NCBI GenBank assembly: GCA_050043005.1
Contig: JBHJIZ010000130.1
Span: 1 to 64,000, forward strand
Reading direction: 5' to 3'
Source of the DNA: Thermohalobaculum sp050043005
Lineage (GTDB): Bacteria > Pseudomonadota > Alphaproteobacteria > Rhodobacterales > Rhodobacteraceae
DNA length: 64,000 nt
Shown here: positions 53,238 to 61,018 of the stretch, piece by piece
Numbering within the stretch: the first letter of the stretch is position 1
How the letters are laid out: every line of letters begins with the position of its first letter
Notes under the pieces: model-generated
Seen by the model: the letters and a program-made list of their open reading frames with translations, nothing else
What the model was told of the DNA's origin: nothing
Databases searched by the model: none
Translations under genes and position numbers: made by a program

Positions 53238-54568
53238 ATGCGATCGGTGAGGCGGATGCCAAGGGCGAAACCGAGTACCACCTGATCGATGACCTGATGC
53301 ATGAAGAGTTGCTGCCAGAAGGCAGCGATGAGCCGCGCTATCGCTTCTCGAAGTGGTCACTGGCCTTCCTGCATCCGGGCATGGAACCCGATTACATGGC
53401 GTATCGCACGCCGCGCGTGCTCGCGACCTTGCGGTGGATCCTGCTGATTGGCGCCGGCATGGTATTTTGCGGATCCATCATCGACTTCACGCGCTTGCCC
53501 GAGGAAGATGCCTGGCTGCTGACAGGCATTCGTGTGTCGGCGGCGATCGGAATGCTGATTGCGTGGCGGTTGACCGCGCTGGATTGGGTACAGCGCAACG
53601 TCCAGACTTTCATCGGTATCGGCGCCACTCTGATCCATGGGGTCTGGATGGTCTCGGTCCCGATTATCGGCGAACGGATCTACGAGTATGACGGCGTCTT
53701 GCCCATCAACATCATGATCACGTTTCTGGTGTCCGGACTGATGTTCCGCTTCGCGCGATGGGTCGCACTCGGCGCTACAGTTGCCTATACGGCGGTGCTG
53801 TTGTCGATGCATCCGGCACCCGTCGCACCGATCCTCTATATCGTCGTCTCGGGCATCTATGCAGGTTTCGCGGCCTATGTCGCTGAGCGCGCCCGGCGCG
53901 AGGCCTGGGCTGATCTGCAGATGCTGGATGCTGAGCGTGAGCGGTCGGACCAGTTGCTCCTGAACGTGCTGCCGCCCTCGATCGCAACCCGAAAGAAACG
54001 TGAGGAGCCCCGCATCGTCGATCGGTTCGAGGAAGCGGCCGTACTGTTCTCGGACATTGTCGGTTTTACCAAGATGTCGTCCGAGATGGATCCCGGCGAA
54101 CTGGTCGACATTCTGGATGAGATCTTCTCGCGCTTCGACGACATCACCGAGGAACTGGATCTCGAGAAAATCAAGACGATCGGTGATTGCTACATGATCG
54201 CCTGCGGTCTGCCGACGGAGCGCGACCGCGCGATCTGGCGGATCGCCGAGGCTGCGCTGCGCATGCAGGACGCCCTGCACGAGATGGCCGAAGCGCGCGG
54301 GCTGGAACTGGAGATCCGCAGCGGGATAAATTGCGGGCCGGTCGTGGCCGGTGTGATCGGCCGGTCGAAGTTCATCTATGATCTGTGGGGTGATACGGTG
54401 AACGTCGCGAGCCGCATGGAGTCGAACGCACCACAGGGCGGGATCATGATCTCTGACGCCATGAAGCAACGCCTCGATACCGGCTACATTGTCGAGTTCC
54501 ACGGCGAAGTCGACATGAAGGGCAAGGGCCTGCAAAAAACATGGCTCATAACCGGGAGGACGGATTGA
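53234..54568 (+). CDS. Membrane-bound class III adenylate cyclase
   Basis: A 444-aa protein. About five to six membrane helices occupy residues ~60-215, then a short helical signalling linker (ARREAWADLQMLDAERERSD) and a catalytic domain. Metal-binding Asp residues are in LFSDIVGFTKMSS and KTIGDCYMIACG. The purine-selecting Lys (KTIGD) and Asp (YDLWGDTVNVASRME) indicate ATP, not GTP, and the transition-state Asn/Arg are in NVASR. The start is TTG inside the stop of P0, with GGAG eight bases upstream. Input to the membrane domain is unknown. Expected to raise cAMP. Confidence 0.9.
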   Translation: MNAIGEADAKGETEYHLIDDLMHEELLPEGSDEPRYRFSKWSLAFLHPGMEPDYMAYRTPRVLATLRWILLIGAGMVFCGSIIDFTRLPEEDAWLLTGIRVSAAIGMLIAWRLTALDWVQRNVQTFIGIGATLIHGVWMVSVPIIGERIYEYDGVLPINIMITFLVSGLMFRFARWVALGATVAYTAVLLSMHPAPVAPILYIVVSGIYAGFAAYVAERARREAWADLQMLDAERERSDQLLLNVLPPSIATRKKREEPRIVDRFEEAAVLFSDIVGFTKMSSEMDPGELVDILDEIFSRFDDITEELDLEKIKTIGDCYMIACGLPTERDRAIWRIAEAALRMQDALHEMAEARGLELEIRSGINCGPVVAGVIGRSKFIYDLWGDTVNVASRMESNAPQGGIMISDAMKQRLDTGYIVEFHGEVDMKGKGLQKTWLITGRTD

Positions 54569-55320
54569 TGGCAGGTGAGGCGATGCAATCGGCGCTGGTG
54601 ACGGGGGCGTCGGCAGGGATCGGAGCGGCGACAGTGCGCGCTTTGCGTGACGCCGGGCTTGAGGTGTGGGCGATGGCACGGCGTGCCGATCGGCTGGAGG
54701 CGCTGGCGGCCGAGACCGGTTGTCATCCGGTTGTGGCGGATGTGCGCGACGGCCCAGGTCTGGAAGCTGCCGTTGCGGATCTGGCGCCGGACGTGCTGGT
54801 GAACAATGCAGGGCTGGGCGCCGGGATCACCGGGCTGGTGAACGCCAGCCGCGAGGATCTGGAGAAGACCTTCGGGACCAATGTCACGGCATTGCTGGAC
54901 ATCTGCCGTCTGGTGCTGCCCGGGAAGATCGAGCGCGGGCGCGGGCACGTGGTGAACCTGGGGTCGGTCGCCGGGCTATATCCGATCAACTCGACCGTTT
55001 ATGGCGGCTCGAAGGGTGCTGTGCACCTGATCAGCCAGAACCTGCGGCTCGAATTGCGGGGAACCGGCATTCGGGTGACCGAAATCAATCCCGGCCGGGT
55101 GTCGACCGAGTTCTTTCAGGTTGCCGTGCCGCAGGGGACGAACTCGGGAACCGTTGCGACCGCGCCGCCGATCCGCGAGATGGGGCCGGACGACATTGCG
55201 GGGGCGATCCGGTATGCGGTTGAGGCTCCGCCGCATGTGAATGTGTCGATGATCGAGCTTCAACCGACCGAACAGACCTTTGGCGCGACTCAGTTCGATC
55301 CGTTGGACTGGAAGGAATGA
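54568..55320 (+). CDS. SDR-family oxidoreductase (copy 1)
   Basis: A 250-aa classical short-chain dehydrogenase of the YdfG type. The NAD(P) motif is TGASAGIGAA, followed by NNAG (LVNNAGLGAG). The catalytic Ser is in NLGSVAG and the Tyr/Lys in VYGGSKGAV. It ends in a QPTEQTFGATQFDP pattern shared with copy 2. ATG overlaps the cyclase stop by one base (TGATG) with GGGAGGA upstream. Likely reduces 3-hydroxy acids or similar aldehydes; the substrate is not assigned. Confidence 0.9.
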   Translation: MAGEAMQSALVTGASAGIGAATVRALRDAGLEVWAMARRADRLEALAAETGCHPVVADVRDGPGLEAAVADLAPDVLVNNAGLGAGITGLVNASREDLEKTFGTNVTALLDICRLVLPGKIERGRGHVVNLGSVAGLYPINSTVYGGSKGAVHLISQNLRLELRGTGIRVTEINPGRVSTEFFQVAVPQGTNSGTVATAPPIREMGPDDIAGAIRYAVEAPPHVNVSMIELQPTEQTFGATQFDPLDWKE

Positions 55321-56054
55321 CCGATCGTCCGGTCGCGCTGGTCACCGGCGCGTCCAGCGGGATCGGCGCCGGAATCGTGGAGGTTCTGGCGGGTGCAGGA
55401 TACGGCGTGCACGGCGTCGCGCGGCGGGCCGACCGGCTCTCGGAGCTTTCCGGCCGTACGGGCTGCGCGGTTCACACCTGTGACCTGACAGACGGCGCTG
55501 CAATCGATGCCTTGGCGCAGCTGGTTTCACCGGATGTGCTGATCTGCAACGCCGGGCGTGGCGCGGGTTTTGAGGGGACTGCGCGGACTGCAATTGCGGA
55601 TCTTCGGCAGACCATCGATACCAATGTCTTGGCCACGCTGGACCTGATCCGATGCACCTTACCGGGAATGATCGCGCGGGGTCGCGGCCACATCGTGACG
55701 ATCGGATCGGTCGCGGCGCTCTACCCCTCTCCATCTTCAATCTATGGTGGCAGCAAGGCTGCGATCCGCTTGCTGACCGAGAACCTGCGGCTGGAACTGC
55801 GCGGCACCGGCATTCGTGTCACGGATATCCGCCCGGGCCGTGTAAGCTCGGAGTTCTATGACGTGGCGGTTGCCAACCGCGGTCAGGCAAAGGCCGCGAA
55901 AGCGACAGGAATTCGCCAACTGTCGCCAAAGGACGTTGGCAACGCCGTTCTCTTCGCCGTCCGGGCACCTGTGCATGTGAACGTGTCGTGCATCGAGATT
56001 CAGCCGGTCGAACAGACGTATGGCGGGACGAGCTTCGACAGCGTTGGTGGGTGA
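55317..56054 (+). CDS. SDR-family oxidoreductase (copy 2)
   Basis: A 245-aa paralog of the preceding gene, with TGASSGIGAG, a modified LICNAG in place of LVNNAG, catalytic TIGSVAA and IYGGSKAAI, and the matching C-terminus QPVEQTYGGTSFD. The tandem copies arose by duplication, judged from near-collinear sequence. ATGA overlap couples it to copy 1. It is the last gene of the plus-strand unit; its stop abuts the end of a minus-strand RNA/terminator structure. Confidence 0.9.
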   Translation: MTDRPVALVTGASSGIGAGIVEVLAGAGYGVHGVARRADRLSELSGRTGCAVHTCDLTDGAAIDALAQLVSPDVLICNAGRGAGFEGTARTAIADLRQTIDTNVLATLDLIRCTLPGMIARGRGHIVTIGSVAALYPSPSSIYGGSKAAIRLLTENLRLELRGTGIRVTDIRPGRVSSEFYDVAVANRGQAKAAKATGIRQLSPKDVGNAVLFAVRAPVHVNVSCIEIQPVEQTYGGTSFDSVGG

Positions 56055-56111
56055 AAAAATTCCGGCGTCCTCTTGACCTCAAGGAGGGGAACGTGGTCGC
56101 GAGGACGCCGG
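56054..56111 (-). terminator. Rho-independent terminator, minus strand
   Basis: An 11-bp perfect GC-rich inverted repeat (CCGGCGTCCTC at 56062-56072, GAGGACGCCGG at 56101-56111) is followed on the minus strand by AATTTTTT. It would end transcription of the ArsR gene or of the proposed sRNA. On the plus strand the stem is not followed by a T-run. Confidence 0.65.
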
Positions 56112-56150
56112 GTTAAAAGAAGCCAAGCCCTGAGGGGGAGTGGGCCTGGC
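56054..56150 (-). ncRNA. Candidate small RNA with two anti-Shine-Dalgarno loops
   Basis: Read on the minus strand: a hairpin CCAGGCCC/GGGCTTGG with loop ACTCCCCCTCA (loop 56131-56141), a U-rich single-stranded linker, then an 11-bp perfect stem (56101-56111 with 56062-56072) whose 28-base loop contains TTCCCCTCCTT, and a run of six T at 56059-56054. CU-rich loops complementary to ribosome binding sites, plus a U-tailed final hairpin, are the recurrent design of alphaproteobacterial trans-acting sRNAs. It lies between convergent genes. The 5' end and promoter are uncertain; an A+T-rich stretch at about 56200-56250 is the likely promoter region. Confidence 0.45.
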
Positions 56151-56332
56151 CTCTAAACATACTTGGCGGGGGCGCATGAGGGACATTGCCTGCCGCCGAT
56201 GGATATAGATTTAGAACTCATATTGAAATTTACAATAGGCGTTACGGAGATTCTTGGAGAAAACTCGCCCGCAGACACGTAAGTCGTTGATACAAAAAGA
56301 TATGTTTTTCGGTCAGAGAGCTGCGAGCGCGA

Positions 56333-57013
56333 TCAGGACTGGAACAGACGCAGGAATTCCGACTCGCCTTGTGAAGAAAATGCGACGACCCGGCTGTTTT
56401 CGACGCGCTGCGCCCAGCCCTTGGCCTGGACCTGCTGCCAGATCGCGGCGCCGACGGCACCGGCAAGATGACTGCGCCGCACGGACCAATCCAAGCAGGA
56501 CCGGCAGAGCTTCCTGCGACCCGCGTCCAACGCGCCGAGGTCGATGCCGAAGTCGGAGAGCCTCTCGCGACCTGACGGCGTCAGGGAAACCTCTTCGCCC
56601 GTCTCGGCGATCGCGCCGGACGACAACAGTCCTTCATAAAGCGTCACGCCCAGATCGCCGGCCAGATGATCGTAGCAGATCCGCGCATGTCTCAAGGCTG
56701 GATCGCGCGGACCCGTACGCACGCGGACGGCACCCGCGTGCTGCGCCAGACCCATCAGCGATTCGAGCGTTTGTGCGACCTCCGGGCCTGTCAGGCTGAA
56801 ATAGCGATGTCGGCCTTGCTGGTTCACGCGCACCAAGCCGCCATCGCCCAGTTTGCTCAGGTGACCAGAGGCAGTCGCGGCAGTGACACCGGCCTCTGAC
56901 GCCAGTTCGGTTGCGGTCAAAGCCTTTCCGCCCATCAGCGCCGACAACATGTTCGCCCGCGCCGGATCACCGATCAGGCTGGCAATGCGCGCGATATCCG
57001 GTCCGTCCTTCAT
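56333..57013 (-). CDS. ArsR-family transcriptional regulator
   Basis: A 226-aa regulator. The N-terminal winged helix has IASLIGDPARANMLSALMGG and the recognition helix region LASEAGVTAATASGHLSKL, then the wing HRYFSLTGPEVAQTL. The C-terminal ~120 residues form an extra domain with CRSCLDWSVRRSHLAGAVG, typical of the longer ArsR-like group without the classical metal-binding CVC in the DNA-binding helix. ATG 57013 starts MKDGPDI; an upstream frame to 57049 is less likely. It is divergent from the NIPSNAP/ABM pair, which it probably controls. Confidence 0.87.
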   Translation of the reverse strand: MKDGPDIARIASLIGDPARANMLSALMGGKALTATELASEAGVTAATASGHLSKLGDGGLVRVNQQGRHRYFSLTGPEVAQTLESLMGLAQHAGAVRVRTGPRDPALRHARICYDHLAGDLGVTLYEGLLSSGAIAETGEEVSLTPSGRERLSDFGIDLGALDAGRRKLCRSCLDWSVRRSHLAGAVGAAIWQQVQAKGWAQRVENSRVVAFSSQGESEFLRLFQS

Positions 57014-57089
57014 AGTTCGGTCTGTACCAAAACATCTGCGTACCCACAACCGTTATGCTTCGGCACACATCAAATCATGGGGGACAGAC

Positions 57090-57422
57090 ATGAGCATCAC
57101 ATGCTTCATCCGGTACGAGATCGACCCCTACCAGCGCGACGCCTTCGCCGAATATGCCCGGGTCTGGGGCCAGGCCATCCCGGCAGCCGGCGCCGATCTG
57201 ATTGGCTATTTCGGGCCGCATGAGGCTTCCGCCACGACGGCGTACGGTGTCTACACGCTGCCTTCGCTTGCAGAGTATGAATGCTACCGTGCTCGACTGG
57301 CGGCGTCAGACCTCGGCCGTCACAATTATGCGTTTGCGCAACGCGAGCGGTTCATCCGGCGCGAGGATCGTATATTCCTGCGCCGTGTCTCGGACCCCCA
57401 TGCGCTGAAGGATGCTCCATGA
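57090..57422 (+). CDS. NIPSNAP-family protein
   Basis: A 110-aa dimeric alpha/beta-barrel protein. The N-terminal strand (ITCFIRYEIDPYQRDAFAEYA), the GADLIGYFGPHEA segment and the C-terminal FIRREDRIFLRRV match the NIPSNAP pattern. GGGG lies upstream of the ATG at 57090. It overlaps the ABM gene by four bases (ATGA) and is divergent from the ArsR regulator. The biochemical role of bacterial NIPSNAP proteins is not settled. Confidence 0.85.
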   Translation: MSITCFIRYEIDPYQRDAFAEYARVWGQAIPAAGADLIGYFGPHEASATTAYGVYTLPSLAEYECYRARLAASDLGRHNYAFAQRERFIRREDRIFLRRVSDPHALKDAP

Positions 57423-57787
57423 TTGCCGTTATCTTCGAAGTCGAACCCCGTGCCGGGAAACTGGACCCGTATCTCGACATGGCCGCTGATCTGAAACCGA
57501 TGCTGCAAGACATCGACGGGTTCATATCGGTCGAGCGTTTCCAGAGCCTGACGACCGAGGGAAAGTATGTCTCGCTGAGTTATTGGCGCGATGAGGACGC
57601 CCTGATCGCGTGGCGGCGTCACGCGCATCACACGCGGGCGCAGCATGCCGGACGGCACGAGATGTTCGCGGATTATCGTCTGCGTGTTGCATCTGTGATG
57701 CGGGACTACGGGATGTACGAACGCGACGAGGCTCCGGACGAGTTTCGTGCGAGAGATGCTCCGCAGAGTGAAAAAATGTCAGAATGA
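57419..57787 (+). CDS. ABM-domain (antibiotic biosynthesis monooxygenase-like) protein
   Basis: A 122-aa ferredoxin-like-fold protein. Core motifs are FEVEPRAGKLDPYLDMAADL, then GFISVERFQSL, YVSLSYWRDEDALIAWRRH and a C-terminal YRLRVASVMRDYGM. The domain is shared by quinol monooxygenases and heme-degrading IsdG-type enzymes; the conserved W and H in the YW..E/D..A...W motif are present. Coupled to the NIPSNAP gene. The 137 bases before the next gene hold its promoter or leader and no other gene. Confidence 0.87.
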   Translation: MIAVIFEVEPRAGKLDPYLDMAADLKPMLQDIDGFISVERFQSLTTEGKYVSLSYWRDEDALIAWRRHAHHTRAQHAGRHEMFADYRLRVASVMRDYGMYERDEAPDEFRARDAPQSEKMSE

Positions 57788-57924
57788 GATTTGAAGCGGG
57801 CGCTTACGCTCCCTATACTCTCTCGGGCGGGTTGCCGATCGCCGCCCGTACCGATTGAAACGATAGATTTGATGGCGGCAACCGGGTTATCCTGTTCCGG
57901 CGCCGACATTCAGGAGACCAAGAC

Positions 57925-58821
57925 ATGTTCAAGCCCGGAGCCGTGATGTACGCCCGCGCGGCGGAAAAGATCCATCGCCGCCATTGCGAGTTCTGCGGGG
58001 TCGAACTGACCGCACACCAGGGCTTGTCGAGCGGTATCTGTGACAAGCCGCAGTGCCATGAGCAGATGATCGCGCGGGTCGGTCAGGAACTGATCGATCG
58101 GAAGCGCAAGGAAAACGCCGAGAAGGTCGAAAAGCTCTTCACGGCGGCGGCACCACTGGTCGAGAAAGCTGCGCAGGATATCGGCGCCGAGGGCGACGAT
58201 TTTGTCCGCAGCAAGCTGCCATTCCACGAGTTTGGCCCGGTACCATTGGAAGAGGAACGCAAAGCGGCGCTCGAAAAGCATCTGCGCTGGATTGCGGCGC
58301 GGGCCTTCACCGAGGAAGTCCCCGACCGCGATCTGTCCTACCGCGACGATCTCGAGCGTGATCAGCACGATGTGCTGGACACAGCCTGTTCAGCCTGCCG
58401 CGGAGGATGCTGTGCGAATGCCGGGGATACCGCGTTTTTGCAGGACGACGACATCAAACGCTGGCGCCAGCGCAATCCGGACGGCACCGAAGAGCAGGTG
58501 GTCGAGCACTACATGTCGATGCTGCCGGACGATGTGATGGGCGAGGGCTGCGTCTTCCAGAGACCGACCGGCTGCAACATGCCACGCTCGGAGCGGTCCG
58601 ATCAGTGCCACACGTTCTACTGCAAGTCGCTGAAGACATTGCAGGAAGACCTGATGGAATCGACCCACGGCAAGACCGTGTTTGTGGTTGGGCACAACCA
58701 GCTTCCCGTCAGCGTTGTCGGCTGGAGCCCGGATACCGGCCGGGTGCCGGTGATGGGAGGAGTCGAGCGCGAGCGGAAGGCGCCGGAGCCAATCGTCATG
58801 TCGTCCGACGACTTCAAGTAA
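57925..58821 (+). CDS. Cys-cluster family protein P1 with N-terminal ribbon
   Basis: A 298-aa soluble protein in three parts. Residues 21-44 form a four-Cys ribbon (C21-x2-C24-x14-C39-x4-C44), probably zinc-binding. The middle (~65-130) is helical and contains KLPFHEFGPVPLEEER, the counterpart of the VPxxxRPLxP element in its paralogs. The C-terminal domain has Cys155, 158, 162 and 163 (CSACRGGCC) and Cys209, 217, 228 and 233 with x7, x10, x4 spacing. The stop overlaps the start of P2 (TAATG). The domain is distantly reminiscent of the YkgJ CxxCxxCC family. Function unknown. Confidence 0.82.
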   Translation: MFKPGAVMYARAAEKIHRRHCEFCGVELTAHQGLSSGICDKPQCHEQMIARVGQELIDRKRKENAEKVEKLFTAAAPLVEKAAQDIGAEGDDFVRSKLPFHEFGPVPLEEERKAALEKHLRWIAARAFTEEVPDRDLSYRDDLERDQHDVLDTACSACRGGCCANAGDTAFLQDDDIKRWRQRNPDGTEEQVVEHYMSMLPDDVMGEGCVFQRPTGCNMPRSERSDQCHTFYCKSLKTLQEDLMESTHGKTVFVVGHNQLPVSVVGWSPDTGRVPVMGGVERERKAPEPIVMSSDDFK

Positions 58822-59783
58822 TGTCGGATCAGGCAGGGGGTTCGCGGTCCGCGTCCCCGCCGGACGTCCCGGCACATTCGGGAAAACCCCGCTGTAAATT
58901 CTGCGAGGCACCGCTGACCCCGCAGCAACATGTCGAAGGCGTCTGCAACTCGATGAAATGCGAGATGCTGCGTGTGCAGGGCGCCGCGCGAAGCGTTTTT
59001 CAACGGAACTGGCAGACCTATGTCGGCCGCCAGCGCGATGCCGTTCAGGAGGCCGCGCGGGAGATCGCCGCGGCCGCTGCCCGCCTGGGCGCGGGTCCCG
59101 ACGAGATCGCCGTGGGCGTCGTACCCCGCCAGGAAAGGCCTCTGGTCCCGCTGCCCGAGGATCGGATTGCAACCTTCAGCGCACATCTCGATAAGATCAT
59201 CGACGAGGCATTTGCTGAGGGTGAACCGAGCGCGGATATCGATTCCCGCGAGAAGGAAGAAGCACCGGAGTATCCGCTGATCGACGCAACATGCGCCACG
59301 TGCCAGGGTAAGTGCTGCATCCTGGGCGGACCCGGTAACGCGTTCCTGAACTCCAGCAATATCCAGCGCTTTCGTTTGCGCCATCCAGGTGCCCAGCCGG
59401 AGCAGATCAAGGCTCATTACCTCGGCAAGCTGCCGGAGGTGTCGGTCGAGTTCTCCTGCTTCTACCATGGGCCGATGGGTTGCGTTCTGGATCGTACCGA
59501 ACGGGGCGATGTGTGTAACCGATACCACTGCAACCCTCAGACACAGCTGCTGCAACGTTATCGCGAGATGGGTGCTACCAAGGCCGTCATCGTCGCGACC
59601 GAGGACAACACCGGGACTCACGTCGCCAGCTTTACGGATCAGGACGGCTGGATTCCGCCCCGCTCCGAGGAAGATCTGGCCGAGTTCACCGAGAGCGGCG
59701 AAGATCAGCACTTCATCGACCAAGCGCTTGAGAGCGCGCTTGCTCAGTTGCCACCCGGAGATCCCGGCGGGACCGGCGTGTGA
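58821..59783 (+). CDS. Cys-cluster family protein P2 with N-terminal ribbon
   Basis: A 320-aa paralog of P1. The ribbon is C25-x2-C28-x13-C42-x4-C47 (CKFCEAPLTPQQ). The middle element is IAVGVVPRQERPLVPLPEDR. The C-terminal cluster has Cys158, 161, 165 and 166 (CATCQGKCC) and Cys213, 221, 232 and 237, with GGPGNAFLNSSNIQRFRLRH between the two halves. It is closest to P0 in this central stretch (GGPNNAFLEVEDIQRFRIRN). ATG overlaps the TAA of P1. It ends with a ~70-residue strand-rich tail (AVIVATEDNTGTHVASFTDQ). Confidence 0.82.
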   Translation: MSDQAGGSRSASPPDVPAHSGKPRCKFCEAPLTPQQHVEGVCNSMKCEMLRVQGAARSVFQRNWQTYVGRQRDAVQEAAREIAAAAARLGAGPDEIAVGVVPRQERPLVPLPEDRIATFSAHLDKIIDEAFAEGEPSADIDSREKEEAPEYPLIDATCATCQGKCCILGGPGNAFLNSSNIQRFRLRHPGAQPEQIKAHYLGKLPEVSVEFSCFYHGPMGCVLDRTERGDVCNRYHCNPQTQLLQRYREMGATKAVIVATEDNTGTHVASFTDQDGWIPPRSEEDLAEFTESGEDQHFIDQALESALAQLPPGDPGGTGV

Positions 59784-60616
59784 ACGTCCCAGCCCGGCCT
59801 GGCGCACCGATCTGCCGATGGTGCGACACCATCCTTACTGCACATCAGTCTGTCTCCACCAAGAGCTGCGGCGCGCAAGGATGCGAACGCCAGCGAGTGG
59901 CCGAGGTTTCGCGCACCGTTGGCAATCAGAAAGCCCAGCAGCACGAGGATCTGCGCCTCCGGCTCGCTGGCGAACTGTCAGCTGACCTGGAGGCGGTGGC
60001 CGATACGATCGGGCGCGCACGCGATGACCTGATCGTCGCTGCGGTTCCTTTCAACGGCGGCGCACTGATCCCTACCTCGGAGGATCGTCTGGCGGGCCTG
60101 AGGGCCCATCTGGAGCAGGTCGCGGCAGAGGGGTTCGCGATTGAGGACCCGCACTCGCTGAGCTGGCCCGCCCAACGCCGCAATGCCGAACTGCCAGAGC
60201 CCGAGGTCGCGGATGCCGCCTGCGCAACCTGCCAGGGCGGGTGTTGCCGACCGGGTGGTCCGTCCTGGGGGTTCATCGGTAAGGAGGAGGTCTGCCGCTA
60301 TCGCCTCGACAATCCGGACGCTGGGCCAGAGGACTTCATAACCTATTACATGGGTCATGTGGCGGACGAGACGGTTTCTGACAGCTGCATCTTTCAGGCA
60401 GAGATGGGGTGCGTACTGGCTCGGACCGACCGGGCAACGTTGTGCAATACGTTCCTATGCCGCGGCGTGAACCGTATGCTGGCGGATCTGGCGGGCGATC
60501 ACAGCCAACCTGTTGCAGTGATCGCACAAGACCATGGCGATGCGCGAAACCTGGGGTCATGGTCGCCGGAACGCGGTTGGACCCGCGTCGGTCTTGCGGA
60601 GCCTGAACGGCGATGA
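59780..60616 (+). CDS. Cys-cluster family protein P3 with N-terminal ribbon
   Basis: A 278-aa third tandem paralog. The ribbon is C12-x2-C15-x14-C30-x4-C35 (CRWCDTILTAHQ, very similar to CEFCGVELTAHQ of P1). The middle element is LIVAAVPFNGGALIPTSEDR. The C-terminal cluster has Cys148, 151, 155 and 156 (CATCQGGCC) and Cys203, 211, 222 and 227. GTG overlaps the P2 stop (GTGA), so all three proteins come from one coupled transcript. Base composition matches the chromosome, so there is no sign of recent transfer. Function unknown. Confidence 0.82.
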   Translation: MNVPARPGAPICRWCDTILTAHQSVSTKSCGAQGCERQRVAEVSRTVGNQKAQQHEDLRLRLAGELSADLEAVADTIGRARDDLIVAAVPFNGGALIPTSEDRLAGLRAHLEQVAAEGFAIEDPHSLSWPAQRRNAELPEPEVADAACATCQGGCCRPGGPSWGFIGKEEVCRYRLDNPDAGPEDFITYYMGHVADETVSDSCIFQAEMGCVLARTDRATLCNTFLCRGVNRMLADLAGDHSQPVAVIAQDHGDARNLGSWSPERGWTRVGLAEPERR

Positions 60617-60632
60617 TCCTGCCGGGGCGTAC

Positions 60633-61016
60633 TCAGTTGGCTCGCGCTGCTGGCATAGCCGCGGCCTGGTGGTTCATGATGCGCCAGGCGTGATCCTCGA
60701 GCACATAGGTGTTCGACGCCATCAACTCATTTCCACCCAGCCGTTCGATGCAGATCACCATCGCCGTCGTTCCGGTGACAACCACGTCCGCGTCGGCAGG
60801 CCAGATCTGAGGCGGTGGCGCCTGCGTCAGGATCAGTCGCCAACTGTCCATGACGGCCTTGCGCCCGACCAGCATCGACCAGTTGGGGTGTGTGCAGGTA
60901 ACCTCGCGCCGCCGCGCCCAAAGACGCTCCATTTCTGCAACGTCCCCCCGCCGCATAGCCGTGTAGAAATCATCGTTCGCCCCGAGCACCTCGATTCTGT
61001 CCATGCTCTGCCCCAT
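60633..61016 (-). CDS. SnoaL-like/NTF2-fold protein
   Basis: A 127-aa cone-fold protein. The start (GANDDFYTAMRRGDVAEMERLW), the central TCTHPNWSMLVGRKAVMDSW and the end (YVLEDHAWRIMNHQAA) fit the common ketosteroid-isomerase-like SnoaL/DUF4440 pattern with a conserved His/Trp. ATG 61016 begins two bases after the stop of the upstream lipoprotein gene; ATG 61004, preceded by GGGGC, is the alternative. Role unknown. Confidence 0.85.
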   Translation of the reverse strand: MGQSMDRIEVLGANDDFYTAMRRGDVAEMERLWARRREVTCTHPNWSMLVGRKAVMDSWRLILTQAPPPQIWPADADVVVTGTTAMVICIERLGGNELMASNTYVLEDHAWRIMNHQAAAMPAARAN

Positions 61017-61018
61017 CT

